A stretch of DNA of 64,000 nucleotides from Mumia sp050632745 (GTDB taxonomy: Bacteria > Actinomycetota > Actinomycetes > Propionibacteriales > Nocardioidaceae): NCBI RefSeq assembly GCF_050632745.1, contig NZ_JBODSD010000002.1, forward strand, positions 1,116,001-1,180,000. Reading direction: 5' to 3'. The stretch's first letter is position 1. Each line of letters begins with the position of its first letter. A model generated the notes under the pieces. The model saw nothing but the letters and a program-made list of their open reading frames with translations, made no database searches and was not told the DNA's origin. Of this stretch, positions 56,673 through 64,000 are shown piece by piece. The translations under genes were made by a program, and so were the position numbers.

Positions 56673-58750
56673 CACTCTTCTCCTCCGGCGGGGGCGCCTT
56701 CGCTCTCGTCAGCCGCGGCGATCACGGCCAGCACCGCGCCCGACTCGACCTGGGAACCCGCGGACACCGCGAGCTCGGTGACGACGCCGTCGGTCGGCGC
56801 CGTGATGGTGTGCTGCATCTTCATCGCCTCCAGGACGACGACCACGTCGCCCTGCGCGACCGCCCGGCCCTGCTCGACCGCGACCGAGACGACGGATCCC
56901 GGCATCGGCGCGAGCAGCGACCCGGCAGCGACCTGGTCGGCGGGGTCGGTGAAGCGCGGGACGACCGTGAGGTCGAGCGGACCGGACGGCCCGTCGACGT
57001 CGACGACACCCGCCCCGACCGCGACGGCGTACGTCCGGGCGACCCCGTCGCGCTCGAGAACCACGCGGTCCGCGGTGACGGTCGCCGCGACCGGCGCAGC
57101 GCTCTCCCCGCCATCAGCGTCGACGGTCCCCGCACCGGCGCGCGGGACGAGGCGTCCGCCCACCGCGTCGTACGCGACGACGACGTCCTCGCCGCGCACC
57201 TGGTACGTCGCCGTGTGCGGCTGGCTCGCGACGTTGCGGAAGCCGGCAGGGATCCGCGACAGGACGCGCGCGCCCTGAGCAGCCGCGGTCGCGGAGGCGA
57301 GCGCGGCCGCGGTGGCGTAGTCGGCGACGGCCGAGGCGTCCGCCCGCGGCGCGGACCATGCGTCGATCCGCCCCTCGAGCAGCAGCGTGCTCAGCTCGCC
57401 GGAGGCGAACTCGGGGGCACCGAGGATGCCGCCGAGCAGGTCGAGGTTGGTGGTCACACCGTGGAGTCGGGTCCGTTCGATCGCGCCGCGGAGCATCCGG
57501 ATCGCCGACGCACGGTCGGGACCGTACGCGACCAGCTTCGCGAGCATCGCGTCGTAGTGGATGCCGACCTCGCTGCCCGGCTCGACGCCCGAGTCCAGCC
57601 GGAGACCGTACGACGCAGGTCCTGCGAAGCGCGCCTCCGCACCCGGCACCTCGAACGCCCGGACCGTCCCGGTCTGCGGCGCGAAGTCGTCCGCGGCGTC
57701 CTCGGCGTACAGACGGACCTCGATCGCGTGACCCCGCGGCGCGGGCGGCTCGGACAGCGCGGCGGCCTCCTGAAGGGTCCGCCCCTCGGCGACCGCGATC
57801 TGCAGCGCCACGAGGTCGAGACCGGTGACGGCCTCGGTGACGGGGTGCTCGACCTGGAGCCGCGTGTTCATCTCGAGGAAGGAGATCAGCGCGTGCTGCT
57901 CGTCTCGTTCCTCGACGCTCTCCCCACGCTCGTCTCGTTCCTCGACGAGGAATTCGACGGTCCCGGCTCCGAGGTAACCGACCTGCTTCACCAGCGCCCG
58001 AGCCGCGTCGTGCAACGCGGTGCGCGTGGCCTCCGACAGACCGGGGGCCGGCGCCTCCTCGACGACCTTCTGGTGCCGGCGCTGGAGCGAGCAGTCACGG
58101 TCGCCGAGGACCCAGCACGTCCCGTGCGCGTCGGCCATCACCTGGACCTCGACGTGGCGGGCGTGCTCCAGGTAGTGCTCCACGAAGACCGTCGTGTCAC
58201 CGAAGGCGGAGCCCGCCTCGGCGGCCGCCTGCTCCATCGCCGCGGGCAGCGCGTCGAGGTCGCGGACGACCCGCATACCGCGCCCGCCGCCGCCCGACGA
58301 CGCCTTCACGACGAGCGGGAGGTCCGTGGCCTTCATCCGGTCGGGGTCCAGAAGCCCCGCGACCGGGCCACCACACTGTGCCATCAGCTCCTTGGACCGC
58401 ACCTTCGAGCCCATCGCCTCGATGGCCTCGGGGTCGGGTCCGATCCACGTCAGGCCCGCCGCGCGCACCTGCGCGGCGAAGCCCGCGTTCTCCGAGAGGA
58501 AGCCGTAGCCGGGGTGGATCGCGTCCGCACCGGTCGCCAGCGCCGCCGCGATGACGAGGTCGCCTCGCAGGTACGTCTCGCCGGGCGCGTTGCCCGGCAG
58601 GCGTACGGCGGCGTCGGCGTCGCGGACGAACGGGGCGTCCGCGTCGGCGTCGGAGTGCACCGCTACCGTCGCGATGCCGAGCGCTCGGCACGTCGCGAAC
58701 ACGCGCCGGGCGATCTCGCCCCGGTTCGCCACCAGGACCTTCTGGATCAT
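56672..58750 (-). CDS. Acyl-CoA carboxylase alpha subunit (biotin carboxylase plus BCCP)
   Basis: A 692-residue biotin carboxylase/biotin carrier fusion, like the alpha subunits of methylcrotonyl- or geranyl-CoA carboxylase. MIQKVLVANRGEIARRV opens the carboxylase; ATP-grasp signatures are KASSGGGGRGMRVV (about 154-167) and FLEMNTRLQVEHPVTE (about 284-299); the biotinylated Lys is in EAMKM near 647. A charged insertion (EERDERGESVEERDE) sits just before the FLEMN motif; it comes from a 19-base direct repeat at 57898 and 57928. ATG 58750 has GGAGG 5 bases upstream. Works with the beta subunit encoded directly upstream. Confidence 0.9.
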   Translation of the reverse strand: MIQKVLVANRGEIARRVFATCRALGIATVAVHSDADADAPFVRDADAAVRLPGNAPGETYLRGDLVIAAALATGADAIHPGYGFLSENAGFAAQVRAAGLTWIGPDPEAIEAMGSKVRSKELMAQCGGPVAGLLDPDRMKATDLPLVVKASSGGGGRGMRVVRDLDALPAAMEQAAAEAGSAFGDTTVFVEHYLEHARHVEVQVMADAHGTCWVLGDRDCSLQRRHQKVVEEAPAPGLSEATRTALHDAARALVKQVGYLGAGTVEFLVEERDERGESVEERDEQHALISFLEMNTRLQVEHPVTEAVTGLDLVALQIAVAEGRTLQEAAALSEPPAPRGHAIEVRLYAEDAADDFAPQTGTVRAFEVPGAEARFAGPASYGLRLDSGVEPGSEVGIHYDAMLAKLVAYGPDRASAIRMLRGAIERTRLHGVTTNLDLLGGILGAPEFASGELSTLLLEGRIDAWSAPRADASAVADYATAAALASATAAAQGARVLSRIPAGFRNVASQPHTATYQVRGEDVVVAYDAVGGRLVPRAGAGTVDADGGESAAPVAATVTADRVVLERDGVARTYAVAVGAGVVDVDGPSGPLDLTVVPRFTDPADQVAAGSLLAPMPGSVVSVAVEQGRAVAQGDVVVVLEAMKMQHTITAPTDGVVTELAVSAGSQVESGAVLAVIAAADESEGAPAGGEE
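57898..57946. repeat. 19-bp direct repeat inside the carboxylase gene
   Basis: GCTCGTCTCGTTCCTCGAC occurs at 57898-57916 and 57928-57946, exactly 30 bases apart, so the frame is kept and the protein gains a short charged duplication. Confidence 0.75.
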
Positions 58751-58760
58751 GCCGCCTCCG

Positions 58761-58781
58761 TTGGTCGAGCCTGTCGAAACG
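58761..58781. repeat. Mosaic repeat fragment between carboxylase genes
   Basis: TTGGTCGAGCCTGTCGAAACG resembles the dispersed GGTCGAG-type repeats and fills most of the 32-base gap between the beta-subunit stop and the alpha-subunit ribosome site. Confidence 0.5.
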
Positions 58782-58782
58782 C

Positions 58783-60384
58783 TCACAGTCGGAACACCCC
58801 GTAGCCACGGGCCCCTTCGATCGGCGCGTTCGCGATCGCGCTGAGGCAGATGCCGAGCACGGTGCGGGTGTCGCGCGGGTCGATCACGCCGTCGTCGTAG
58901 AGCAGGCCGGACGTGAAGTACGCCAGCGACTGCTCCTCGATCTGCTTCTCGATGAAGGCGCGCATCTGCTTGTCGCCGTCCTCGTCGTACGGCATGCCCT
59001 TGGCCTCGGCGGCGCCGCGGGCGACGATCGAGATCACGCCGGCGAGCTGGGCCGGGCCCATCACCGCGGACTTCGCGTTGGGCCAGCTGAACATGAAGCG
59101 CGGGTCGTACGCGCGCCCGCTCATGCCGTAGTGCCCGGCGCCGTACGAGGCGCCGATGACGACGGAGATGTGCGGGACCGTCGAGTTGGAGACGGCGTTG
59201 ATCATCTGGGCGCCGTGCTTGATGATGCCGCCCTGCTCGTACTCCGCGCCGACCATGTAGCCGGTCGTGTTGTGCAGGAACAGCAGCGGCGTGTCGGTCT
59301 GGTTCGCCAGCTGGATGAACTGGGTCGCCTTCTGCGACTCCTCGCTGAACAGCACGCCTTGGGCGTTGGCGAGGATGCCGATCGGGTAGCCGTGCAGCTG
59401 GGCGAAGCCGGTGACGAGCGAGGTGCCGTACAGCGGCTTGAACTCGTCGAACTCACTGCCATCGACCAGGCGGGCGATCACCTCGCGCGGGTCGAACGGC
59501 ACCTTGAGGTCGGTCGGCACGATGTCGAGCAGGTCCTCGACATCGAGCACCGGCTCTGCGTAGTCGGCGGCGGGGACCGGGCCGTGCTTGCGCCAGTTGA
59601 GCCGCCGCACGATCTGGCGGCCGAGGCGGATCGCGTCGTACTCGTCGACCGCGAGGTAGTCCGCGAGCCCGGACGTCCGCGCGTGCATCTCGGCGCCGCC
59701 GAGGGACTCGTCGTCGGACTCCTCGCCGGTCGCCATCTTCACCAGCGGCGGTCCGCCGAGGAAGACCTTCGCGCCCTCCTTCACCATGACGACGTAGTCG
59801 CTCATGCCGGGGACGTACGCCCCGCCGGCGGTCGAGTTGCCGAACACCAGCGCGACGGTCGGCACCCGGGCCGCGCTCGCGCGCGTGATGTTGCGGAAGG
59901 TCGCGCCGCCGGGGATGAAGATGTCCTTCTGCGTCGGCAGGTCGGCGCCGCCGGACTCGACGAGGTTGATCGTCGGGAGCCGGTTCTCGGCGGCGATCTG
60001 CGCCGCGCGGAGGCCCTTCTTGACGGTGAGCGGGTTGCTCGAGCCGCCCTTCACCGTCGGGTCGTTGGCGATGATCATGCACTCGACGCCCTCGACCACG
60101 CCGATGCCGGTGACGATCGAGCCACCGACCGGGAAGTCGGTCCCCCACGCAGCGAGCGTCGAGAGCTCGAGGAAGGGCGCACCCTCGTCGAGGAGCAGCT
60201 CGATGCGCTCGCGCGCGAGCAGCTTGCCGCGCTTGTGGTGGCGCGCGACGTACTTGTCGCCGCCGCCGGCCAGCGCCTTCGCGTGCTGCTCGGCGAGGTC
60301 GTCGATCTTGGCGAGCATCGCTTCGCGATTGGTCGGTGGAGCCTCGCGATTGGTCGCTGCGGCATCGGCCGCGGTCGTGGTCAT
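58783..60384 (-). CDS. Acyl-CoA carboxylase beta subunit (carboxyltransferase)
   Basis: A 533-residue biotin-dependent carboxyltransferase. It has the two crotonase-like halves: INLVESGGADLPTQ ... FGNSTAGGAYVPGMSDYVVMV (N-terminal, about 150-220) and FLHNTTGYMVGAEYEQGGIIKHGAQM ... VIGASYGAGHYGMSGRAYDPRFMFSWPNAKSAVMG (C-terminal, about 365-450). Length and motifs fit methylcrotonyl-/geranyl-CoA carboxylase beta subunits. The N-terminus carries a repeat TNREA-PP-TNREA encoded by a 13-base duplication. Its stop is 32 bases before the alpha-subunit start, and a repeat fragment lies between them. Confidence 0.9.
   Translation of the reverse strand: MTTTAADAAATNREAPPTNREAMLAKIDDLAEQHAKALAGGGDKYVARHHKRGKLLARERIELLLDEGAPFLELSTLAAWGTDFPVGGSIVTGIGVVEGVECMIIANDPTVKGGSSNPLTVKKGLRAAQIAAENRLPTINLVESGGADLPTQKDIFIPGGATFRNITRASAARVPTVALVFGNSTAGGAYVPGMSDYVVMVKEGAKVFLGGPPLVKMATGEESDDESLGGAEMHARTSGLADYLAVDEYDAIRLGRQIVRRLNWRKHGPVPAADYAEPVLDVEDLLDIVPTDLKVPFDPREVIARLVDGSEFDEFKPLYGTSLVTGFAQLHGYPIGILANAQGVLFSEESQKATQFIQLANQTDTPLLFLHNTTGYMVGAEYEQGGIIKHGAQMINAVSNSTVPHISVVIGASYGAGHYGMSGRAYDPRFMFSWPNAKSAVMGPAQLAGVISIVARGAAEAKGMPYDEDGDKQMRAFIEKQIEEQSLAYFTSGLLYDDGVIDPRDTRTVLGICLSAIANAPIEGARGYGVFRL
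60323..60356. repeat. 13-bp direct repeat at the carboxyltransferase N-terminus
   Basis: TCGCGATTGGTCG at 60323-60335 and 60344-60356, a 21-base period that gives the peptide repeat TNREA. Confidence 0.7.
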
Positions 60385-61556
60385 GCAGGTCCCTCCAGGG
60401 TCAGCTCGACAGGGGTGCCGAGGTAGTGGGAGAAGCGTTCGGCCTCGCGCGCGAAGCGTTCGCGGGCGAGGCGGGTCAGAGAGGTCAGGAGCGTCAGGGT
60501 GACGACGACGGGGTCGGCCTTGCGGGTCGGGCGGGTCCACTTCCAGCCGCCGACGACACGACCGTCGTCGACCGCGAGGCCCCAGAAGAAGAGGCCCTCG
60601 ATCGGCTCGCGCTCGAAGTCCTCGCTGGCGTCGACGACCTGCCGGTTCTTGTAGGCGATGAGGTACTCGTCGTACGGCGGGAGCAGGTGGCTGCCCAACC
60701 CCCCGCCCTCCCCGGTGGTCGAGGAGCCGCCCCCGGTGGTCGAGTAGTCCGAGCCCCTGGGCGAGGGCGTATCGAGACCCACGTCCCAGTACGTCAGCCC
60801 CTCCCGCTCGTACGACGCCGCGCCGCACGCGTCGTACCCGCGGCGCGCGTCACCGACGGTGATGCCGCCCCACCAGGCGAGGTCGTGCGCGGTGGCCGGG
60901 CCGTGGCCCCGCAGGTAGCGCTCCGCGAGCCGAGCGACCGCCTCGTCCCGGTCCAGCGGGTCCGACGCGGGGACGCGGTCGTCGAAGGCGGCGAAGGTCT
61001 GCTGCTTGCCCTGGGGCGCGCCGCTGATCGCGACCCGGTCCAGCTCGGCGGCGAGCGTGATGAAGCTGATGCGCTTGGTGGTGTCCACCCCGCGCTGCTC
61101 GAGCCGCTCGGCCAGGTCCTTGCGCGTGAGGTGGTCCCCGTCCGCGAGCGCGTCGGCGACCGCCTCGATGACCCGGGCGCGCTCGGCGGGCTCGTCGAGG
61201 CCGGTCGCGCGCCACGCCGACGCCATCGACCGGATGATGCGCGGCCCGGTCAGCTCCAGCATCCAGCGCGCGTCGGCGGGGCGGACGAAGTGCCAGGTGG
61301 GTCGGAGCACGTGCGTCCGCAGGATCGAGCCGTCCGCGACGCGCGCCTCGACCTCGGCCGCGGTGACGTCGCCGTCGCTGCGCTGGGCCAGCGCCCACCC
61401 GGCGTCGACGTACTCCTGCGCCTGGACCGCACCGATCGAGGCGACGACGTCCACCGGAGCCGCGAAGCGGTCGCCGACGAGGCGCTGCCGCTGCATGCGG
61501 GCAGCGCGCACGTCGGCCCAGTCGCCGTCGGAGGGCTCGGTGTACGTCGCGACCAT
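60381..61556 (-). CDS. Winged-helix DNA-binding protein, AlkZ-like DNA glycosylase family
   Basis: A 391-residue protein of the HTH_42/AlkZ-like family. The catalytic motif region reads IGAVQAQEYVDAGWALAQR, with Gln45 and Gln47 forming the QxQ pair of AlkZ-type glycosylases that unhook bulky or cross-linked bases; THVLRPTWHFVRPADARWML follows. A conserved C-terminal part has HLLPPYDEYLIAYKNR and FFWGLAVDDGRVVGGWKW. Residues 261-286 (LDTPSPRGSDYSTTGGGSSTTGEGG) are encoded by a mosaic repeat and read as an inserted loop. It overlaps the carboxyltransferase start by 4 bases and follows the dehydrogenase gene by 16 bases, so it is embedded in a catabolic operon. Confidence 0.82.
   Translation of the reverse strand: MVATYTEPSDGDWADVRAARMQRQRLVGDRFAAPVDVVASIGAVQAQEYVDAGWALAQRSDGDVTAAEVEARVADGSILRTHVLRPTWHFVRPADARWMLELTGPRIIRSMASAWRATGLDEPAERARVIEAVADALADGDHLTRKDLAERLEQRGVDTTKRISFITLAAELDRVAISGAPQGKQQTFAAFDDRVPASDPLDRDEAVARLAERYLRGHGPATAHDLAWWGGITVGDARRGYDACGAASYEREGLTYWDVGLDTPSPRGSDYSTTGGGSSTTGEGGGLGSHLLPPYDEYLIAYKNRQVVDASEDFEREPIEGLFFWGLAVDDGRVVGGWKWTRPTRKADPVVVTLTLLTSLTRLARERFAREAERFSHYLGTPVELTLEGPA
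60711..60779. repeat. Mosaic repeat inside the AlkZ-like gene
   Basis: Two CCCGGTGGTCGAG copies (60711 and 60732) and GTATCGAGACC (60769-60779), the same blocks as in the 46853-46962 element. The host frame stays open through it. Confidence 0.75.
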
Positions 61557-61572
61557 GGCTCGTCCCCTGTCC

Positions 61573-62784
61573 TCAGAACCCCAGGACCTTGGCGATGAGG
61601 TCGTTCATGACCTCCGTCGCCCCGCCGCCGATGCCGAGGATGCGCGCGTCGCGGTAGTGCCTCTCGACCTCCGACTCGCGCATGTAGCCGTGGCCGCCGT
61701 GGATCTGCACGGCCTCGTCCACGACGAAGTCGCAGGCCGCCACGGCGTCGTTCTTCGCGACGGCCGCATCGGCTGCGAGGCGGATCGGGTCGATGCCCTC
61801 CGCGCCCGCGGACGCCGCCGCGGCGCGCTCGACCACCTGGCGCGTGTACGCCCGTGCCGTCACGGTCGCGCGATGCATCTCCACGAGCTTGTGCCGGATG
61901 ACCTGCCGGCTCGCGAGCGGACGACCGAAGGTCTCCCGGTCCTTCGCGTACGCCACCGCGAGGTCGAGGGACCGTTGTGCCGTCGCGTACGCCTGGACGG
62001 CCAGGCTCAGGCGCTCGTTGACGAACTGCTGCATCACCAGCACGAACCCGGCGCCCTCGTCACCGACCAGGTTCGTGGCCGGGACGCGGACGTCGTCGAA
62101 CGCGAGCTCGGCGGTGTCGGAGCAGTGCCAGCCCATCTTGCGCAGCGGGCGTGCGACCGTGAAGCCGGGCGTGCCCTTGTCGACGACGAGGAGCGAGATG
62201 CCGCCGAACCCCTCGCCGCCGGTGCGGACCGCGGTCGTGACGAAATCCGCGCGCACCCCGGAGGTGATGAAGGTCTTCGCGCCGTTGACGACGTACGCGC
62301 CGTCGTCGCCGTCGCCGTCACGGACCGCACGCGTGCGCAGGTTGGCGACGTCGGAGCCACCGCCGGGCTCGGTGACGCCGAGGGAACCGATGGTCTCCCC
62401 TGCCAGCGTCGGCCGGACGTAGCGCTCGACGAGCGCCGCGCTCCGGTCGGTCGGGTTCGCGCGGTGCGCCGAGACGATGTGCGGCAGAGCGATGCCGTGG
62501 GTGTAGAGCGCAGCGATCAGACCGGACGAGCCGCCCGCCTCGATGATCGCCTCGGTCACGACGGAGATGTCGAGGGTGTCGCCGCCCTCCCCTCCGACGT
62601 CCTCCGGGAAGCCGATGCCGAGCAGGCCCGCGGCCGCGGCGCGCTTGTGCAGCTCGCGCGGGATCTCGCCGGCGTCCTCCCACTCGGCGAGGTGCGGCAC
62701 GATCTCCGTGCGGGTGAAGCGGGTCGCGGACTCCCGCAGCGCCTTGCGCTCGGGCGTCGACCACGCGTCGTACGGGCCCGTCAT
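61573..62784 (-). CDS. Acyl-CoA dehydrogenase
   Basis: A 403-residue FAD-dependent acyl-CoA dehydrogenase, distinct from the one at 55497. Family segments: GLLGIGFPEDVGGEGGD (about 54-70), IGSLGVTEPGGGSDVANLRTRAV (about 130-152), VNGAKTFITSGVRADF (about 162-177), YAKDRETFGRPLASRQVIRHKLVEM and the C-terminal QIHGGHGYMRESEVERHYRDARILGIGGGATEVM. It likely catalyses the first oxidation of the pathway (isovaleryl- or citronellyl-CoA type). ATG 62784 overlaps the AtuA-like gene stop (ATGA); 16 bases separate it from the AlkZ-like gene. Confidence 0.9.
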   Translation of the reverse strand: MTGPYDAWSTPERKALRESATRFTRTEIVPHLAEWEDAGEIPRELHKRAAAAGLLGIGFPEDVGGEGGDTLDISVVTEAIIEAGGSSGLIAALYTHGIALPHIVSAHRANPTDRSAALVERYVRPTLAGETIGSLGVTEPGGGSDVANLRTRAVRDGDGDDGAYVVNGAKTFITSGVRADFVTTAVRTGGEGFGGISLLVVDKGTPGFTVARPLRKMGWHCSDTAELAFDDVRVPATNLVGDEGAGFVLVMQQFVNERLSLAVQAYATAQRSLDLAVAYAKDRETFGRPLASRQVIRHKLVEMHRATVTARAYTRQVVERAAAASAGAEGIDPIRLAADAAVAKNDAVAACDFVVDEAVQIHGGHGYMRESEVERHYRDARILGIGGGATEVMNDLIAKVLGF

Positions 62785-64000
62785 GACGGCTCCTCGGCGT
62801 GGGTGGGAAGGATGGCCGACGGGACCTCGGCCACGCGGGCGCGCAGCCACTCGCCGAGGGCCTTCGCCTGCGGGTCGAAGCGGGTCGAGGCCGCGACCCC
62901 GTCGCCGAGGAAGCGGTGCAGCACGACGTTGACGGCACGCAGGTTGGGCAGCGGGTGGATCTCGAGGTCGAGCTCGGCCGCCTCCGGCAGCAGCGTGCGG
63001 ACGCGCGCATCGTCGAGGTAGCCGAGCAGCCACGCGTACGCCGCCTCGGGATCCGGGAGGTCGCTGCGCACCCACACCCCGACGTTGGCGTCGCCGCCCT
63101 TGTCGCCCGAGCGGGCGTGGAGGACCCGCCCGAGCGCGACGTCCACCCCCTCGCTGGTCGCCCTCTCGCTGGTCGAGTAGCCCGGAGCGCCAGCGGAGGG
63201 CGTATCGAGACCCCCCTCCCCCGCGAACGTCGCCGGCGCCGGGATCTCGATCCGCGTCCCGTCCGCGAGCACGACCGTGTGCGGCACGAGCTCCTGCGCG
63301 ACGTAGCCCGCGGTATACACGCCGTACGGCGTCCCGGCCGCCGGCGGCCGGGTGACCGTGAAGCCGGGGTACGACGCGAGAGCAAGCTCCACAGCCGCGG
63401 ACGAGAACGCGCGACCGACGGGGTCCGGAGACGGATCCTTCACGTGGCACCGCAGGAGCGCGGTCGCGCGCGCCTGCGAGTCGGGGTCCGGCACGTCGGT
63501 CCGGTCCAGCTGCCAGGTGATCTCGGCGGGCAGCCCTGCGGGCGAGCCGGCGAGCGCGTCCTCCACCTGGGCCCGGACCAGCGCCGCCTTGGCCTCGATG
63601 TCGAGCCCCGTGAGGACCAGCTCGACGCTGTTGCGGAACCCGCCGAAGGAGTTGAGCGCGACCTTCGTCGTCTCCGGCGGAGCGGACCCGCGGACCCCGG
63701 TGATCGCGACCCGGTCCGGGGCGTCCTGCGTGAGGACGACCGTGTCGAGGTGCGCGACGACGTCCGGTCCGGCGTACGCGGGCCCGCCGATCTCGTACAC
63801 GAGCTGCGCGGTGACCGTGTCGACCGTGACGACGCCCCCGGTGCCCTCGTGCTTGGTGATGACGCTGCTGCCGTCCGCCGAGACCTCCGCGATCGGGAAG
63901 CCGGCGTGCAGGAGGAGCTTGGGGTCGAGGTCGGCGAACCCGGCGAAGTTGCCGCCGGTCGCCTGGGCGCCGCACTCCACGACGTGGCCGGCGACGACGG
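62781..64000 (-). CDS. Acyclic terpene utilisation AtuA-like protein (DUF1446), N-terminus beyond right edge
   Basis: The last 406 codons of a DUF1446/AtuA-family protein; the frame is open to the right edge (VVAGHVVECGAQATGGNFAGF). Family segments are GFPIAEVSADGSSVITKHEGTGGVVTVDTVTAQLVYEIGGPAYAGPDVVAHLDT, then a C-terminal AtuA-like domain with HARSGDKGGDANVGVWVRSD and LGDGVAASTRFDPQAKALGEWLRARV. A repeat-derived loop LDTPSAGAPGYSTSE links the two domains. AtuA is needed for citronellol/geraniol growth in Pseudomonas, but its biochemistry is unclear. It is the first visible gene of the operon. Confidence 0.88.
   Translation of the reverse strand, partial: VVAGHVVECGAQATGGNFAGFADLDPKLLLHAGFPIAEVSADGSSVITKHEGTGGVVTVDTVTAQLVYEIGGPAYAGPDVVAHLDTVVLTQDAPDRVAITGVRGSAPPETTKVALNSFGGFRNSVELVLTGLDIEAKAALVRAQVEDALAGSPAGLPAEITWQLDRTDVPDPDSQARATALLRCHVKDPSPDPVGRAFSSAAVELALASYPGFTVTRPPAAGTPYGVYTAGYVAQELVPHTVVLADGTRIEIPAPATFAGEGGLDTPSAGAPGYSTSERATSEGVDVALGRVLHARSGDKGGDANVGVWVRSDLPDPEAAYAWLLGYLDDARVRTLLPEAAELDLEIHPLPNLRAVNVVLHRFLGDGVAASTRFDPQAKALGEWLRARVAEVPSAILPTHAEEPS
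63168..63212. repeat. Mosaic repeat inside the AtuA-like gene
   Basis: GCTGGTCGAGTAG (63168-63180) and GTATCGAGACC (63202-63212), in the same orientation and the same reading frame as the copy in the AlkZ-like gene (both give LDTPS...YST). Confidence 0.75.

Overview
The window is very GC-rich throughout, with many GTG starts, actinobacterial families (mycothiol-dependent maleylpyruvate isomerase-like protein, MprAB-PepD, 13E12/DUF222 HNH protein, HelD) and many start codons placed 6-7 bases behind a TANNNT -10 box. It looks like chromosomal DNA of a high-GC actinomycete, most like Nocardioidaceae or a close relative. The family-level guess is inference from gene content only. I saw no rRNA, tRNA, CRISPR array, prophage or complete insertion sequence.

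Layout. 1-6.4 kb: a partial membrane protein, an Asn/Gly-rich lipoprotein, a DinB/MDMPI-type enzyme with an SDR, two GNAT acetyltransferases, an MFS transporter coupled to a GntR regulator, and a PadR regulator. 6.4-11.6 kb: a large HTH protein and the branched-chain 2-oxoacid dehydrogenase operon (E1alpha, E1beta, E2), with a perfect CRP/GlxR-type site in class II position. 11.7-19 kb: secreted hydrolase, ATP-dependent DNA ligase, LysE exporter, phosphofructokinase, a 53-aa zinc-ribbon-like protein, an aromatic/histidinol-phosphate aminotransferase, DMT transporter and small membrane proteins. 19.3-24.3 kb: a likely protein-deglycation pair (LMW phosphatase plus fructosamine kinase), then mprA-mprB-pepD with a phased array of candidate MprA boxes. 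24.4-29.8 kb: EEP-family protein, a fused TrpE/TrpG-like synthase behind a Trp leader peptide with tandem Trp codons, and a membrane metallophosphoesterase.

29.9-43.2 kb: secreted metallo-hydrolase with a discoidin domain, flavodoxin-like protein, HelD helicase, ornithine cyclodeaminase-like protein, the nsrR-hmp nitric-oxide detoxification pair, two large secreted proteins and a small membrane protein. 43.2-46.1 kb: the metQ-metN-metI methionine importer, preceded by a 94-base element with long perfect inverted arms that matches no SAM riboswitch I know. 46.1-53.2 kb: GNAT protein, a mosaic repeat, and a TAXI-type TRAP transporter transcribed divergently from a two-component system, with a second TAXI binding protein converging on the kinase gene.

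53.2-64 kb: a 13E12-family HNH gene whose leaderless promoter sits under a LexA-like box, then a long minus-strand operon (AtuA-like protein, two acyl-CoA dehydrogenases, biotin-dependent carboxylase alpha and beta, enoyl-CoA hydratase) fit for leucine/isovalerate or acyclic-terpene degradation. An AlkZ-like DNA glycosylase is embedded in it. Short repeats of the GGTCGAG...TATCGAGACC kind have entered several genes of this operon in frame.
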